DNA from: Fimenecus sp052169395
GTDB taxonomy: Bacteria; Bacillota; Clostridia; Oscillospirales; Acutalibacteraceae
Direction of reading: 5' to 3'
Assembly (NCBI GenBank): GCA_052169395.1
Contig: JBQNCN010000001.1
Location: 558,001 to 622,000 of the forward strand
Length of the DNA stretch: 64,000 nucleotides
A program made the position numbers and the translations under genes. This document shows positions 34,913 through 43,658 of the stretch, in pieces. Below the pieces are notes generated by a model, which was given only the letters and a program-made list of their open reading frames with translations, searched no databases and had not been told where the DNA came from. How positions within the stretch are numbered: position 1 is the stretch's first letter; every line of letters begins with the position of its first letter.

Positions 34913-34957
34913 AAGCCTGATGACTTTTAATTTATTAAGTTCTCAGGCTTAGGTTTT
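34913..34957 (+). terminator. Hairpin between peroxiredoxin and perR, possible partial terminator
   Basis: AAGCCTGA (34913-34920) pairs with TCAGGCTT (34943-34950), followed by AGGTTTT. The short T-run suggests partial termination, so perR is probably expressed by read-through. Confidence 0.45.
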
Positions 34958-34962
34958 AAAAA

Positions 34963-35358
34963 ATGAAAGAAAAAAAGCTTAGACATTCTTATCAGAGAGA
35001 CAGTATTTACAATTACATAAAAAATACAAAAACTCATCCATCAGCAGAAGCAATTTACACTGTATTAAAATCCAATATTCCGGATTTAAGTCTAGGTACA
35101 GTTTACAGAAATTTAAAACAGCTTATTCAACTCGGAAAAATAAAAACAGTTATGACACCTGAAAGTACCGAACGCTATGAGGCGGATTTAAGTAATCATG
35201 CACATTTTATCTGTTCCTCCTGCTGTAAAATCATAGATCTCCCATTAGACAGTATCAATATGTTAAACAATCATATCACATTGCCAAACGGAGTTCTTGC
35301 AAGCTCATTTGAATTTACTGTTCACGGTCTTTGCAAGGATTGCTCAAAAACACACTGA
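34963..35358 (+). CDS. perR: Fur-family regulator, PerR-like
   Basis: This 131-residue protein has the winged-helix DNA-binding domain (about 8-80, with SLGTVYRNLKQL), then a histidine-rich metal site HAHFICSSCCKIIDL near residue 82 and a second CxxC in HGLCKDCSK at the end. These form the structural zinc site and the regulatory metal site of Fur-family proteins. The gene sits 80 bases after a peroxiredoxin whose promoter has a matching box, so PerR is the likely role; Fur or Zur is less likely. The ribosome binding site is weak. Confidence 0.87.
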   Translation: MKEKKLRHSYQRDSIYNYIKNTKTHPSAEAIYTVLKSNIPDLSLGTVYRNLKQLIQLGKIKTVMTPESTERYEADLSNHAHFICSSCCKIIDLPLDSINMLNNHITLPNGVLASSFEFTVHGLCKDCSKTH

Positions 35359-35379
35359 CACATTAGCAGTAGCAATTAA

Positions 35380-35420
35380 AATAAAAAATAAGCCTTTCTT
35401 TTGAAGGGCTTATTTTAATT
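35380..35420 (+). terminator. Terminator after perR
   Basis: AAAATAAGCC (35385-35394) pairs with GGCTTATTTT (35407-35416) across TTTCTTTTGAAG; the downstream arm supplies the T-run. Confidence 0.75.
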
Positions 35421-35538
35421 CCATTTGATTTTTTATAATATTTATATTATAGAAAAATATAAATTCTCAGTTAATCATACTTAATTTTACAAATTAAAAA
35501 TTTATTTAATAATTATATAAAAATATTTTCAACACATC

Positions 35539-38500
35539 TTAAAAGTACTCAAATATCTCTTTAAGAAGAGAAAGGGGCTTTTGATTTGGAAGATATGATA
35601 CTGAAATAAATTTTTTTCCTGTATCTTTAAACGAAACACGCTCTTTCAAAGATGTTATAAGATTTATCGCCTTATCAGGATTTATATTTTCAACGAAAAG
35701 TTTTATTTTTCCGTCAAAATCCTTTATCTCTAAAACTCCCATTTTTTCTGCAAAACTCTTTAAAAGTGAAATTTCAATAAGCTCTTTTGCCTGTCTCGGT
35801 GGCTTTCCATACCTATCCGTTAGTTCTGCAATCACATCTGAAGCATCTTCTGTTGTCTTTATGTCTGCAATTTTTTTATAAGCATCAATCCTCTGCTGCA
35901 AATTTTCAATATAATAATCCGGTATAAAAGCATCTGTATTTATTTCTATTTTGCAACCATCCTCTATTTTTTTTGTTATTTTCTCACCTTTTTTCTTTGC
36001 AACCGCCTCATTTAAAAGTTCTATATACAAATCATATCCAACTGCTGCTATGTGTCCATGCTGTCTTGCTCCCAAAAGGTCGCCTGCGCCCCTTATCTGT
36101 AAATCACGCATTGCTATTTTATATCCTGAACCGAATTCAGTATATTCTCTTATAGCGGAAAGACGAGAATGTGCAGACTCGGAAAGTTCTCTCTGCGGCT
36201 TATATGTAAGATATGCCGATGCTCTACGAGCACTTCTGCCAACTCTACCTCTTATTTGATGAAGTTGTGCAAGTCCCATTTTATCAGCATTTTCTATAAT
36301 AAGAGTGTTTGCATTTGGAATATCTACTCCCGTTTCAATTATTGTGGTGCAAACAAGAATATCAGTATTACCATCTGTCATATCTCCCCATACCTCAGAT
36401 AGCTGTTCTTCTGTCATTTTTCCGTTTCCTACTGAAACCTTAGCATCAGGTATTTCTTTTTGTATTTTTGCAGCAACACTTTCAATGTCATCTATTTTGT
36501 TATGCAAATAATATACCTGCCCACCACGACGCAACTCACGCTCCATAGCCTCTGCCAAAACTGAATCATTATGCTCAAGAACATAAGTTTCAACCGGATG
36601 TCTTTCTCCGGGAGGCTCTTCAATCACCGACATATCACGAATACCTGAAAGTGCCATATTAAGAGTTCGCGGAATAGGCGTAGCTGACAGCGTAAGTACA
36701 TCGACGCTTGGAAAACGACTCTTTAAAAGTTCTTTCTGCTTTACTCCAAAGCGTTGCTCTTCATCAACAATTAGAAGTCCTAAATCTTTAAATTTCAAGC
36801 TTTCTGAAAAAAGTTTATGAGTCCCAACAATAATATCTATTTTTCCTTGCAAAAGCCTTTGCTTTATTTCTCTTTGTTCCTTTGGGGTTTTAAAGCGTGT
36901 AAGCACTTCGGCAAATACCGGAAAGCTTTCAAAACGCTTTTTTATTGTGTTGAAATGCTGAAGCGCCAAAAGCGTTGTAGGAACTAAAACTGCACACTGC
37001 TTACCATCACTTATACATTTGAACGCCGCACGAAGAGCAACCTCTGTTTTTCCAAATCCTACATCTCCGCAAAGAAGTCTATCCATAGGATAAGATTTTT
37101 CCATATCAGATTTTATTTCATCTGAAGCTCTTAATTGATCCGCCGTTTCTTCATATTCAAAACGTGTTTCAAAATTGTTTTGCAAGTCGGAATCTTTCGA
37201 AAAAGCAAAGCCCGTCTCACTACGCCTTTTACTATAAAGTGCAATGAGCTCATCCGCCATATCCATAACTGCAGCACTCACTCTTTTTTTTGCAGTATTA
37301 AAATCCATTGCACTAAGACTGTTAAGTTTTATTGGAATCTTTGCTTCCTCTGTACCTCCTATATATTTTGAAACTAAATCAAGCTGCGTTATAGGAACAT
37401 AAAGCAAATCACCTTTTTTATATTTAAGAGTAATATAATCTTTTTTCACATTTTCAATTTCTATTTTCTTTATTCCCGTAAAAATACCTATTCCATACAT
37501 TTTATGGACTACATAATCACCTTTTTTCAGCTCATCCAGAGAACCGTAAGCTTTTCCTTTTCTATATTTAGCCGTCCTTTTATTTACATCCGATAATCCT
37601 GATGTCATTCCTCCTATTGAATATACAAAAATTTGTTCCGATAAAATAGAAAAACCATGAAAAATAGAACCTGAAAAAATATAAACAATACCTTTTTTAA
37701 ATTTTTCAGGTGTTTTTTTCACATAAACAGCATTAAGTCCTTCTTCCTTAAATATAGATGTTAGATTTTCCGCTGCTTTTTCGGTGCCTGCAAATACAAT
37801 ACTGACAGAATCTTTATAGTTTCTGACAAGTATTTCGTTTGACAGTTCTTTAAAGGACCCCTTCCACTTAATTCCCGATTCAGCTTTTATGTTGTAAAGA
37901 GCTTGAACAGCTGTATCAAATGAACCTCGTATAAACTCATCCAAATAAACCGCATTATTTTCATAAATCGATAATAACTCAGACTCGTTTAATATAAATT
38001 TATCAAAACCTTTGCAAAGCCTTCCATCTGAAAATGCTGTCTTAACATCTTCTTCTAAAAGCTTATTAACCGACTTGAATTTTCTTATTACATTTCCTGT
38101 TTCGCAAACAAAAAGCGTTCTGCCAAGTATATAACTTGACAAACAATTAAATTTAAAATCATAAGAAAGCGGTAAAAAAACATCTTCACCATATATATTT
38201 ATTCCGCTTTCTACTTTTTCAATAGCATTTTCTATCAGAGCTTTAGCCTGTCTTGAGCCTTTTCCAAAAATATTTTTTTTATAATTGACAGCTTTTTTTA
38301 TAAAATCTTCTTTGGATTTAAACACATTTTCACTTGATGGCAAAAGTATTGCTTCTGAAATTGATACCAATCGACGTTGTGTAACTACATCAAAAAAAGA
38401 AATTCCCTCTATAGTATCTCCAAACAAATCTATTCTTATCGGGTTATCATAACCAGGACTGAAAATATCTAATATTCCACCTCTTACTGAAAATTGCCCA

Positions 38501-39009
38501 ATACCATCTACAATATCACTTTTTTCATACGAAAGTGATAGCAGATTCTTTTGAATCTGCTGCAAATCAAGCTCATCATCTTTTTTGATTACTAATGTAT
38601 TTCCCTTTAAAAGTTCCGGTGAAAGTGTAAGCTGAGAAAAAGCCTCAATTGAACAGGTGATGAAAAGTTTTTTATTGACTAAAATATTTGACAAAACTTT
38701 CAATCTTTTGTGCTGATACTCTTTTGATCGTCCTTCACTTTTAAAAAAAATAAAATCTTTTGCAGGATACAGCATTGCCGCAGCCCCATAAAAACTTAAA
38801 TCATCACATGCTTTTGCCGCCTCAGATTCTGTCGGGAATATCAAAATCCCTCCGCAATCATTTTTTTGGCAAACTGAATATATCATATTAACCTTTGCTG
38901 AAGCTGAAAGACCAACTACCCCTATAGGCAGATTTTTCTGTTTAATATTTTCAAGGAGCTTTGAATAATCCGGAACATTATCAAAAAGTTCCGCAAAAGC
39001 ATTGCCCAA
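35539..39009 (-). CDS. mfd: Transcription-repair coupling factor Mfd
   Basis: This 1156-residue DNA translocase removes stalled RNA polymerase and recruits UvrA. Parts in order: UvrB-like N-terminus, the RNA-polymerase-interaction domain (GDYVVHKMYGIGIFTG near 500), the helicase with Walker A GDVGFGKTEVALRAAF near 635 and DEEQRFGVKQKE near 735, motif VI QLHQIRGRVGRS near 905, and a C-terminal TRCF domain. The start is a TTG at 39009, because GGAGG in the end of pth lies 7 bases before it; the longer frame reaches into pth. It follows glmU-pth. Confidence 0.96.
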   Translation of the reverse strand: MGNAFAELFDNVPDYSKLLENIKQKNLPIGVVGLSASAKVNMIYSVCQKNDCGGILIFPTESEAAKACDDLSFYGAAAMLYPAKDFIFFKSEGRSKEYQHKRLKVLSNILVNKKLFITCSIEAFSQLTLSPELLKGNTLVIKKDDELDLQQIQKNLLSLSYEKSDIVDGIGQFSVRGGILDIFSPGYDNPIRIDLFGDTIEGISFFDVVTQRRLVSISEAILLPSSENVFKSKEDFIKKAVNYKKNIFGKGSRQAKALIENAIEKVESGINIYGEDVFLPLSYDFKFNCLSSYILGRTLFVCETGNVIRKFKSVNKLLEEDVKTAFSDGRLCKGFDKFILNESELLSIYENNAVYLDEFIRGSFDTAVQALYNIKAESGIKWKGSFKELSNEILVRNYKDSVSIVFAGTEKAAENLTSIFKEEGLNAVYVKKTPEKFKKGIVYIFSGSIFHGFSILSEQIFVYSIGGMTSGLSDVNKRTAKYRKGKAYGSLDELKKGDYVVHKMYGIGIFTGIKKIEIENVKKDYITLKYKKGDLLYVPITQLDLVSKYIGGTEEAKIPIKLNSLSAMDFNTAKKRVSAAVMDMADELIALYSKRRSETGFAFSKDSDLQNNFETRFEYEETADQLRASDEIKSDMEKSYPMDRLLCGDVGFGKTEVALRAAFKCISDGKQCAVLVPTTLLALQHFNTIKKRFESFPVFAEVLTRFKTPKEQREIKQRLLQGKIDIIVGTHKLFSESLKFKDLGLLIVDEEQRFGVKQKELLKSRFPSVDVLTLSATPIPRTLNMALSGIRDMSVIEEPPGERHPVETYVLEHNDSVLAEAMERELRRGGQVYYLHNKIDDIESVAAKIQKEIPDAKVSVGNGKMTEEQLSEVWGDMTDGNTDILVCTTIIETGVDIPNANTLIIENADKMGLAQLHQIRGRVGRSARRASAYLTYKPQRELSESAHSRLSAIREYTEFGSGYKIAMRDLQIRGAGDLLGARQHGHIAAVGYDLYIELLNEAVAKKKGEKITKKIEDGCKIEINTDAFIPDYYIENLQQRIDAYKKIADIKTTEDASDVIAELTDRYGKPPRQAKELIEISLLKSFAEKMGVLEIKDFDGKIKLFVENINPDKAINLITSLKERVSFKDTGKKFISVSYLPNQKPLSLLKEIFEYF

Positions 39010-39013
39010 AAGA

Positions 39014-39607
39014 CTACCTCCGATTATATAGTTCCATTGCTGTTTGTATTTTTCCCGAAACAATAAGCTTTATCGCCTCACAGGCATTATCAAGCGATTT
39101 GTTCAAATCATCATATTCTTCTTTTTTATATTTTGAAAGCACAAAATCGGCAAGATCAAAGCGTTTATCAGGTTTTTGCCCACAACCTATTCTTACTCTT
39201 AAAAAATTTTCTGAAGAAATTGAAGAAATAATGCTTTTAAGTCCATTATGTCCACCTGCTGAACCTTTTGTACGAATACGCAACTTCCCGACATCCTGAT
39301 AAATATCATCACATATAACAATAATTTTTTCAGGAGGAATTTTATAAAAATTCGCAAAACATACCACTGCTTTGCCGGATTCATTCATAAATGTATTTGG
39401 TTTTATCAGAAGGCAGTCACAACCTTCTATTTTTCCACGACCAAACAGTGCGTGATTTTTAAGTCTGTTTATACTTATACCATATTCGTCAGCAAGCCTG
39501 TCAACACATAAAAATCCCGTATTATGCCTTGTCATTTCATATTTTAAACCGGGGTTACCAAGTCCTATAATAAGATACTCTACCCCTCCACTTTTTGTAA
39601 AAAACAT
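39014..39607 (-). CDS. pth: Peptidyl-tRNA hydrolase Pth
   Basis: This 197-residue enzyme recycles peptidyl-tRNA. The family blocks are LIIGLGNPGLKYEMTRHNTG near residue 10, with the catalytic histidine, NESGKAV near 76, CDDIYQDVGKLRIR near 100 and AGGHNGLKSI near 117. The ATG at 39607 overlaps the glmU stop as TAATG, so translation is coupled; seven earlier codons are open but lie within glmU. The usual prs gene between glmU and pth is missing here. Confidence 0.95.
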   Translation of the reverse strand: MFFTKSGGVEYLIIGLGNPGLKYEMTRHNTGFLCVDRLADEYGISINRLKNHALFGRGKIEGCDCLLIKPNTFMNESGKAVVCFANFYKIPPEKIIVICDDIYQDVGKLRIRTKGSAGGHNGLKSIISSISSENFLRVRIGCGQKPDKRFDLADFVLSKYKKEEYDDLNKSLDNACEAIKLIVSGKIQTAMELYNRR

Positions 39608-40821
39608 TATTTTTTCTTTATATGCCAATTTTCTTTATTAATTTGTCTGTTTCTTGCAAGTGCAAGGCTGTCATCAGGCACATCATCGGTAATTGTAGAT
39701 CCTGCCGCAGTATAAGCTCTATCACCCACTTTTACAGGAGCTACAAGATTTGTATTACATCCTATAAAAGCATCATTTCCTATTTTCGTTCTGAATTTCT
39801 GAACTCCCGTATAATTTGAAGTAACTGTTCCGCAACCGAAATTTACACGCTCTCCAACATCAGAATCTCCTATATAAGTCAAATGTGAAACCTTTGTTCC
39901 GTTTCCTATATTTGAATTTTTTGCCTCAGTGAAATTTCCCATATGCACGTTATCCTCCAAAACTGTATTTGGTCTTATATGTGTAAACGGTCCTATCTTA
40001 TTATTCTTACCCACTCTGGAATTTTCACAAACAGTGTTATCAAGAACGGATCCTGCACCTATAACTGAACTTATTATATGTGAATTAGGTCCTATAATGC
40101 AATTTTCTCCTATAACCGTATTACCCTCTAAAATTGTATTCGGATAAATCGTCGTACCCGCTCCTATTTTAACATCAGGGGAAATTATTATACCATCCGC
40201 ACACGGAAAACATATACCATTTTGAGAATACTCAATAATAAGATTATTTTTAATTATCGAATTAAGCATCATAAGCATTGTACCGTTTTCACATGGAAAT
40301 GACAATTCCTCCAATGAAAGATCAATCTTTTCCACCTCTTTGCCTATATCCTCAAGCTGTCCTAACAAATCTGCAATGTTTTCCGCTTTTTTAAATGATG
40401 CATCCTTTAATATACAAAGCCCACAAAATATATAATCAGTATCATTAGTATTTTCACTTATATATCCTTTAGCGGCATAAAAAATTGCAAGTGCCGATGC
40501 TTTTAGATTAAACGGATGTTTCTCAATAAAATTAATTAAATCTTCAGTTATCAAAGGTCTTTTTGCTTCTATTAAAACTACTTTTCCATTTTTTTCTATT
40601 TCAAATTTTACAACATCCGAAAAATCATAAGCATAATTATATTTATTGCCTAAATATTCCTTTACCTGCTCTGATGCATTAGTTATATAAACCTTTGCAT
40701 TTTTTGGAATTGCATTCAAAACATAATCTATACAAGGTTTCATATTTATTTTTAAAAGCTCATTCGGTACTCCACAGTCGATTTTCCCATCACAATCAAC
40801 TATATACGATATTTTCTTCAT
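39607..40821 (-). CDS. glmU: GlmU-like protein with degenerate uridylyltransferase domain
   Basis: This 404-residue protein has an intact left-handed beta-helix acetyltransferase domain (about 205-404) with PFTHIRPNTVLEDNVHMGNF, KVSHLTYIGDSDVG and NFGCGTVTSNYTG, though the usual NYDG is NYTG. Its N-terminal domain is shorter than normal (about 200 residues rather than 230) and has no LAAGxGTRM; that position reads VDCDGKIDCGVPNELLKI. It probably acetylates glucosamine 1-phosphate but may not make UDP-GlcNAc. Position before pth and mfd fits glmU. A separate uridylyltransferase would then be needed. Confidence 0.82.
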   Translation of the reverse strand: MKKISYIVDCDGKIDCGVPNELLKINMKPCIDYVLNAIPKNAKVYITNASEQVKEYLGNKYNYAYDFSDVVKFEIEKNGKVVLIEAKRPLITEDLINFIEKHPFNLKASALAIFYAAKGYISENTNDTDYIFCGLCILKDASFKKAENIADLLGQLEDIGKEVEKIDLSLEELSFPCENGTMLMMLNSIIKNNLIIEYSQNGICFPCADGIIISPDVKIGAGTTIYPNTILEGNTVIGENCIIGPNSHIISSVIGAGSVLDNTVCENSRVGKNNKIGPFTHIRPNTVLEDNVHMGNFTEAKNSNIGNGTKVSHLTYIGDSDVGERVNFGCGTVTSNYTGVQKFRTKIGNDAFIGCNTNLVAPVKVGDRAYTAAGSTITDDVPDDSLALARNRQINKENWHIKKK

Positions 40822-40887
40822 ATTTCCCTCTTATTATAAGTTTTTTACTTTTGAAGTATATCACAATTATACATTCAAATAAAGACA

Positions 40888-40914
40888 ACAAAAAACGGCG
40901 TTTCCGCCGTCCAA
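40888..40914 (-). terminator. Terminator of the LCP operon
   Basis: On the minus strand GACGGCG pairs with CGCCGTT around GAAA, followed by TTTTTTG just after the LCP stop. Confidence 0.85.
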
Positions 40915-40918
40915 TCCT

Positions 40919-42304
40919 TTATTTTTTTACCTTGCGTTCTTTTTCCGACTCCGCTTTTTCAAAAACAAATTTCTCAAGTATACTTATATTTTTAGGAAGG
41001 TCCGGAGTAAGCACCGCTCCCGCTCTTTTTCTTTCACTCTTAAACGTGTCGGGTGCAGGAATTTGCTGTTGTGCAGTATCGTATTTAAGATATATAAGTG
41101 CTTTAAGTGTAAATTTTATAAGATCGTTTTCTGTAAGATCAGTTTTAACCTGTGGCATTACCGCATCTGCAAGCTTATAAAGCTCAGACGGGTTTGCTGA
41201 TTTCGCCTTTAATATAATCTGCGAAATTACCTGCCTTTGTCTTGCGGTTCTATGATAGTCATCGTCAAGGTAACGTATCCTTGAAAACCACAGTGCTTGT
41301 CCGCCGCTGAAATGATTTTTTCCTGCAGAAATCGGAGAAGGAAAAGCTTCTCTCTCTGTGGCCGTCATCATTTTTTTGTCATTTATATATTCGGCTTCTT
41401 TTTCACTGACCTCAACATCAATACCTCCCAAGCCGTCTATAACACCCTTAAACATTTCAAAATTTACAAGAGCATAATTATCTATATCAATTTTATAGTT
41501 ATATTCAAGTGTGTCTACAAGAAGCTGTCTTCCGCCTTTCGCCTCTGCTGCATTAAGTTTATGCATACCAAAGCCCGGAATTTCAATATATGTATCTCTT
41601 AAAAAAGATGTCATTTTTATCTGCTTATTATTTTCATCTATAGTAATAAGCATCATTGTATCTGAACGTGAATTTTCATCATTTTCTCCAGGTCTTGCAT
41701 CCACACCGACAAAAAGTATATTTTTCACGCCCTCTTTTCTTTTTAATTCCGCTATGTTTATATACTTATTTTCTGAAAGCGGCTCATATTTGACCTTAGA
41801 ATATACTTTTTTTATTGCATTAATCCCAAAAGCACCTATTCCGCCAAAAATCAATAACAAAACTAAAAAAAACACAAAAACTCTTTTGCCATGCCCAAAA
41901 TATTTGCGTTGTCCTTTTTCCTTTCCTGTCTCAATATTTTCAAATCCATTGCGCTGCGCAACACGTACAGCATTTTCATTTACAGTTTTTTTATAGTTAT
42001 ATGCATAAGGAAGTGCATCAGGAGATGTGTTTATTTCACGCTTAATTTGTTCACGTCTTTTTATTGCCTGCTGTCTTTCATCAGGATTGTCATAATCAGT
42101 ACTTATGTCAAAAAGTCTATGCTGCGTATTCTTTTCCTGCTCAGAAATAATTTTTCTATTAAAATCAGCGTTTACCTTAAACGGTTTGTCATTTTGCACA
42201 TCTAAATCACTGTTCAAATTATTTATAGGCTCTGAAGATATATCTTTATAATGAAATTCATCAGAAAAAAGACCTTCTATCGAATTTTTATTTTCATCAT
42301 TCAT
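40919..42304 (-). CDS. LytR-CpsA-Psr (LCP) family cell-wall polymer ligase
   Basis: This 461-residue protein has a 140-residue Asp/Lys/Gln-rich cytoplasmic tail, one membrane helix (about 143-165), and an extracytoplasmic LCP domain. LCP marks are DARPGENDENSRSDTMMLI near residue 200, SFLRDTYIEIPG near 230 and the region VNFEMFKGVIDGLGGIDVEV near 275. It attaches wall polymers such as teichoic acid to peptidoglycan. I start it at ATG 42304, with AGGA 8 bases upstream inside the preceding gene. It is coupled to the small multidrug-export gene. Confidence 0.92.
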   Translation of the reverse strand: MNDENKNSIEGLFSDEFHYKDISSEPINNLNSDLDVQNDKPFKVNADFNRKIISEQEKNTQHRLFDISTDYDNPDERQQAIKRREQIKREINTSPDALPYAYNYKKTVNENAVRVAQRNGFENIETGKEKGQRKYFGHGKRVFVFFLVLLLIFGGIGAFGINAIKKVYSKVKYEPLSENKYINIAELKRKEGVKNILFVGVDARPGENDENSRSDTMMLITIDENNKQIKMTSFLRDTYIEIPGFGMHKLNAAEAKGGRQLLVDTLEYNYKIDIDNYALVNFEMFKGVIDGLGGIDVEVSEKEAEYINDKKMMTATEREAFPSPISAGKNHFSGGQALWFSRIRYLDDDYHRTARQRQVISQIILKAKSANPSELYKLADAVMPQVKTDLTENDLIKFTLKALIYLKYDTAQQQIPAPDTFKSERKRAGAVLTPDLPKNISILEKFVFEKAESEKERKVKK

Positions 42305-42305
42305 A

Positions 42306-42812
42306 TCAATGTCCTGTAATAATCCATCCAATACCGTATGTTATAGTAGTCATAATTAATCCTGCAATAAGTACTCCCAAAAAAGTTATCGGTATAGATT
42401 TTTTCTTTGGCAGTTCTAAAAGAGCTGCCATTAAAGCCCCTGTCCATCCACCTGTTCCCGGAATTGGAATTGCAACAAAAAGCAACAAACCCCACATTTT
42501 ATAATTTAAGATTTTTTCCTTATTCTTTTCAGCTTTTTGTTCCATTTTTACAATAAATCTGTCAAACCCTTTTGAACGCCTTAAAAATTTGAAGATTTTT
42601 GTTATAAACATCATTATAAATGGGATTGGAATAACATTTCCTATATATGAAATAAGGAAAGCTTTACCCATATTCATACCGAGAAGTCTTGCTGCAATCA
42701 TTCCACCACGATTCTCTAAAATAGGAAACATTGATATTATAAAAACAGTAAGCCATGAAGGAATTTTTTCTCCAAAGGTTTGCACAAGCCATTGCGCTAA
42801 CGTTTCTGCCAT
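42306..42812 (-). CDS. Small multi-drug export protein family (COG2426, PF06695)
   Basis: This 168-residue protein has four membrane helices and the family segments PILENRGGMIAARLLG near residue 28 and PIPGTGGWTGALMAALL near 120. The family is annotated as multidrug export without strong biochemical proof. ATG 42812 has GGAG 5 bases upstream; a GTG two codons earlier is less suited. It overlaps the LCP ribosome binding site. It may move a lipid or cation instead of a drug. Confidence 0.87.
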   Translation of the reverse strand: MAETLAQWLVQTFGEKIPSWLTVFIISMFPILENRGGMIAARLLGMNMGKAFLISYIGNVIPIPFIMMFITKIFKFLRRSKGFDRFIVKMEQKAEKNKEKILNYKMWGLLLFVAIPIPGTGGWTGALMAALLELPKKKSIPITFLGVLIAGLIMTTITYGIGWIITGH

Positions 42813-42822
42813 AATCACTCCA

Positions 42823-43557
42823 TCATCTTTTTACTTCTTTTAAATATTTTTCCGCTTCACGAAGAATTTTAACATCATTATCAAATGTAAGTTTCTCGAG
42901 TGCACTTTCAAAAGGAAGGAATACACTATCTGAAACCTCTTCTGCCTGAAGTATCACATCTTGATTCAATGAAATTTCAGAAATAAATACTGCCACTGTT
43001 TTTTCAACACCATTCCGCATTGAATATTTTGAATATTCAGCAAAATTCTCTTCCGGAACTATGTCCAATCCCGTTTCCTCAGAGACCTCTCTTATTGCAG
43101 CATCAACATCGTCTTCACCCTTTTCAAGATGACCCTTTGGAAATCCCCAATTTTCAGAACATTTATTTTTTATTAAAAGATAAAAACGTTTTCCGTTATC
43201 CATTCTATAAATAATTGAACCTGCAGAGCGTTCAAATCTACAATGCAGTTGAAATTTCTTATCCTTTGTAAAAAACTTCAATTTTTCTTCAATTTCAGGC
43301 TGAATATAAACATAATCAAGCTTTGAAATCACCTGATAGGTTTTACCGCCAAGAAGCAACTCTGCCTGAAGTTTTCCATAAAAATTCTCTGATGACTGCG
43401 GAGCGTCTAAAATAAAAACACCATCACTTTTAATATTTTCAAGACGCGGATCAGCTTTTTTATCTATCTTTCCAAAAGAAACGGGCCAGCGATAATTTTC
43501 ATCAAACTTTGCTCCGATATGAGTTATAATTTTTGTTCTCAATTTGCTTTCTGTCAT
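42823..43557 (-). CDS. Nudix hydrolase with an N-terminal extra domain
   Basis: This 244-residue protein has a C-terminal Nudix domain with box GHLEKGEDDVDAAIREVSEE followed by TG, complete with catalytic glutamates. The first 110 residues (KIITHIGAKFDENYRWPVSFG and onward) are not Nudix. They resemble the short inorganic-pyrophosphatase-like region seen in some clostridial fusions, though I cannot confirm this. ATG 43557 has GAGGA 5 bases upstream. The substrate is unknown; a nucleoside diphosphate derivative is expected. Confidence 0.85.
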   Translation of the reverse strand: MTESKLRTKIITHIGAKFDENYRWPVSFGKIDKKADPRLENIKSDGVFILDAPQSSENFYGKLQAELLLGGKTYQVISKLDYVYIQPEIEEKLKFFTKDKKFQLHCRFERSAGSIIYRMDNGKRFYLLIKNKCSENWGFPKGHLEKGEDDVDAAIREVSEETGLDIVPEENFAEYSKYSMRNGVEKTVAVFISEISLNQDVILQAEEVSDSVFLPFESALEKLTFDNDVKILREAEKYLKEVKR

Positions 43558-43617
43558 ATTTTCCTCACAATTTATAAGATTATACAACATAGCGGAATTT
43601 CTTGCAAATATTGAGCT

Positions 43618-43646
43618 TACAAAAAAGATAGCCCATACAGGCTATC
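43618..43646 (-). terminator. Terminator of the HtrA gene
   Basis: GATAGCC pairs with GGCTATC around CATACA and is followed by a six-T run on the minus strand. Confidence 0.82.
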
Positions 43647-43658
43647 TATTGTTAATAT

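Noticed and set aside
39010..39063. Extended N-terminus of Mfd
   Set aside because: It lies inside pth; the ribosome binding site supports the TTG at 39009.
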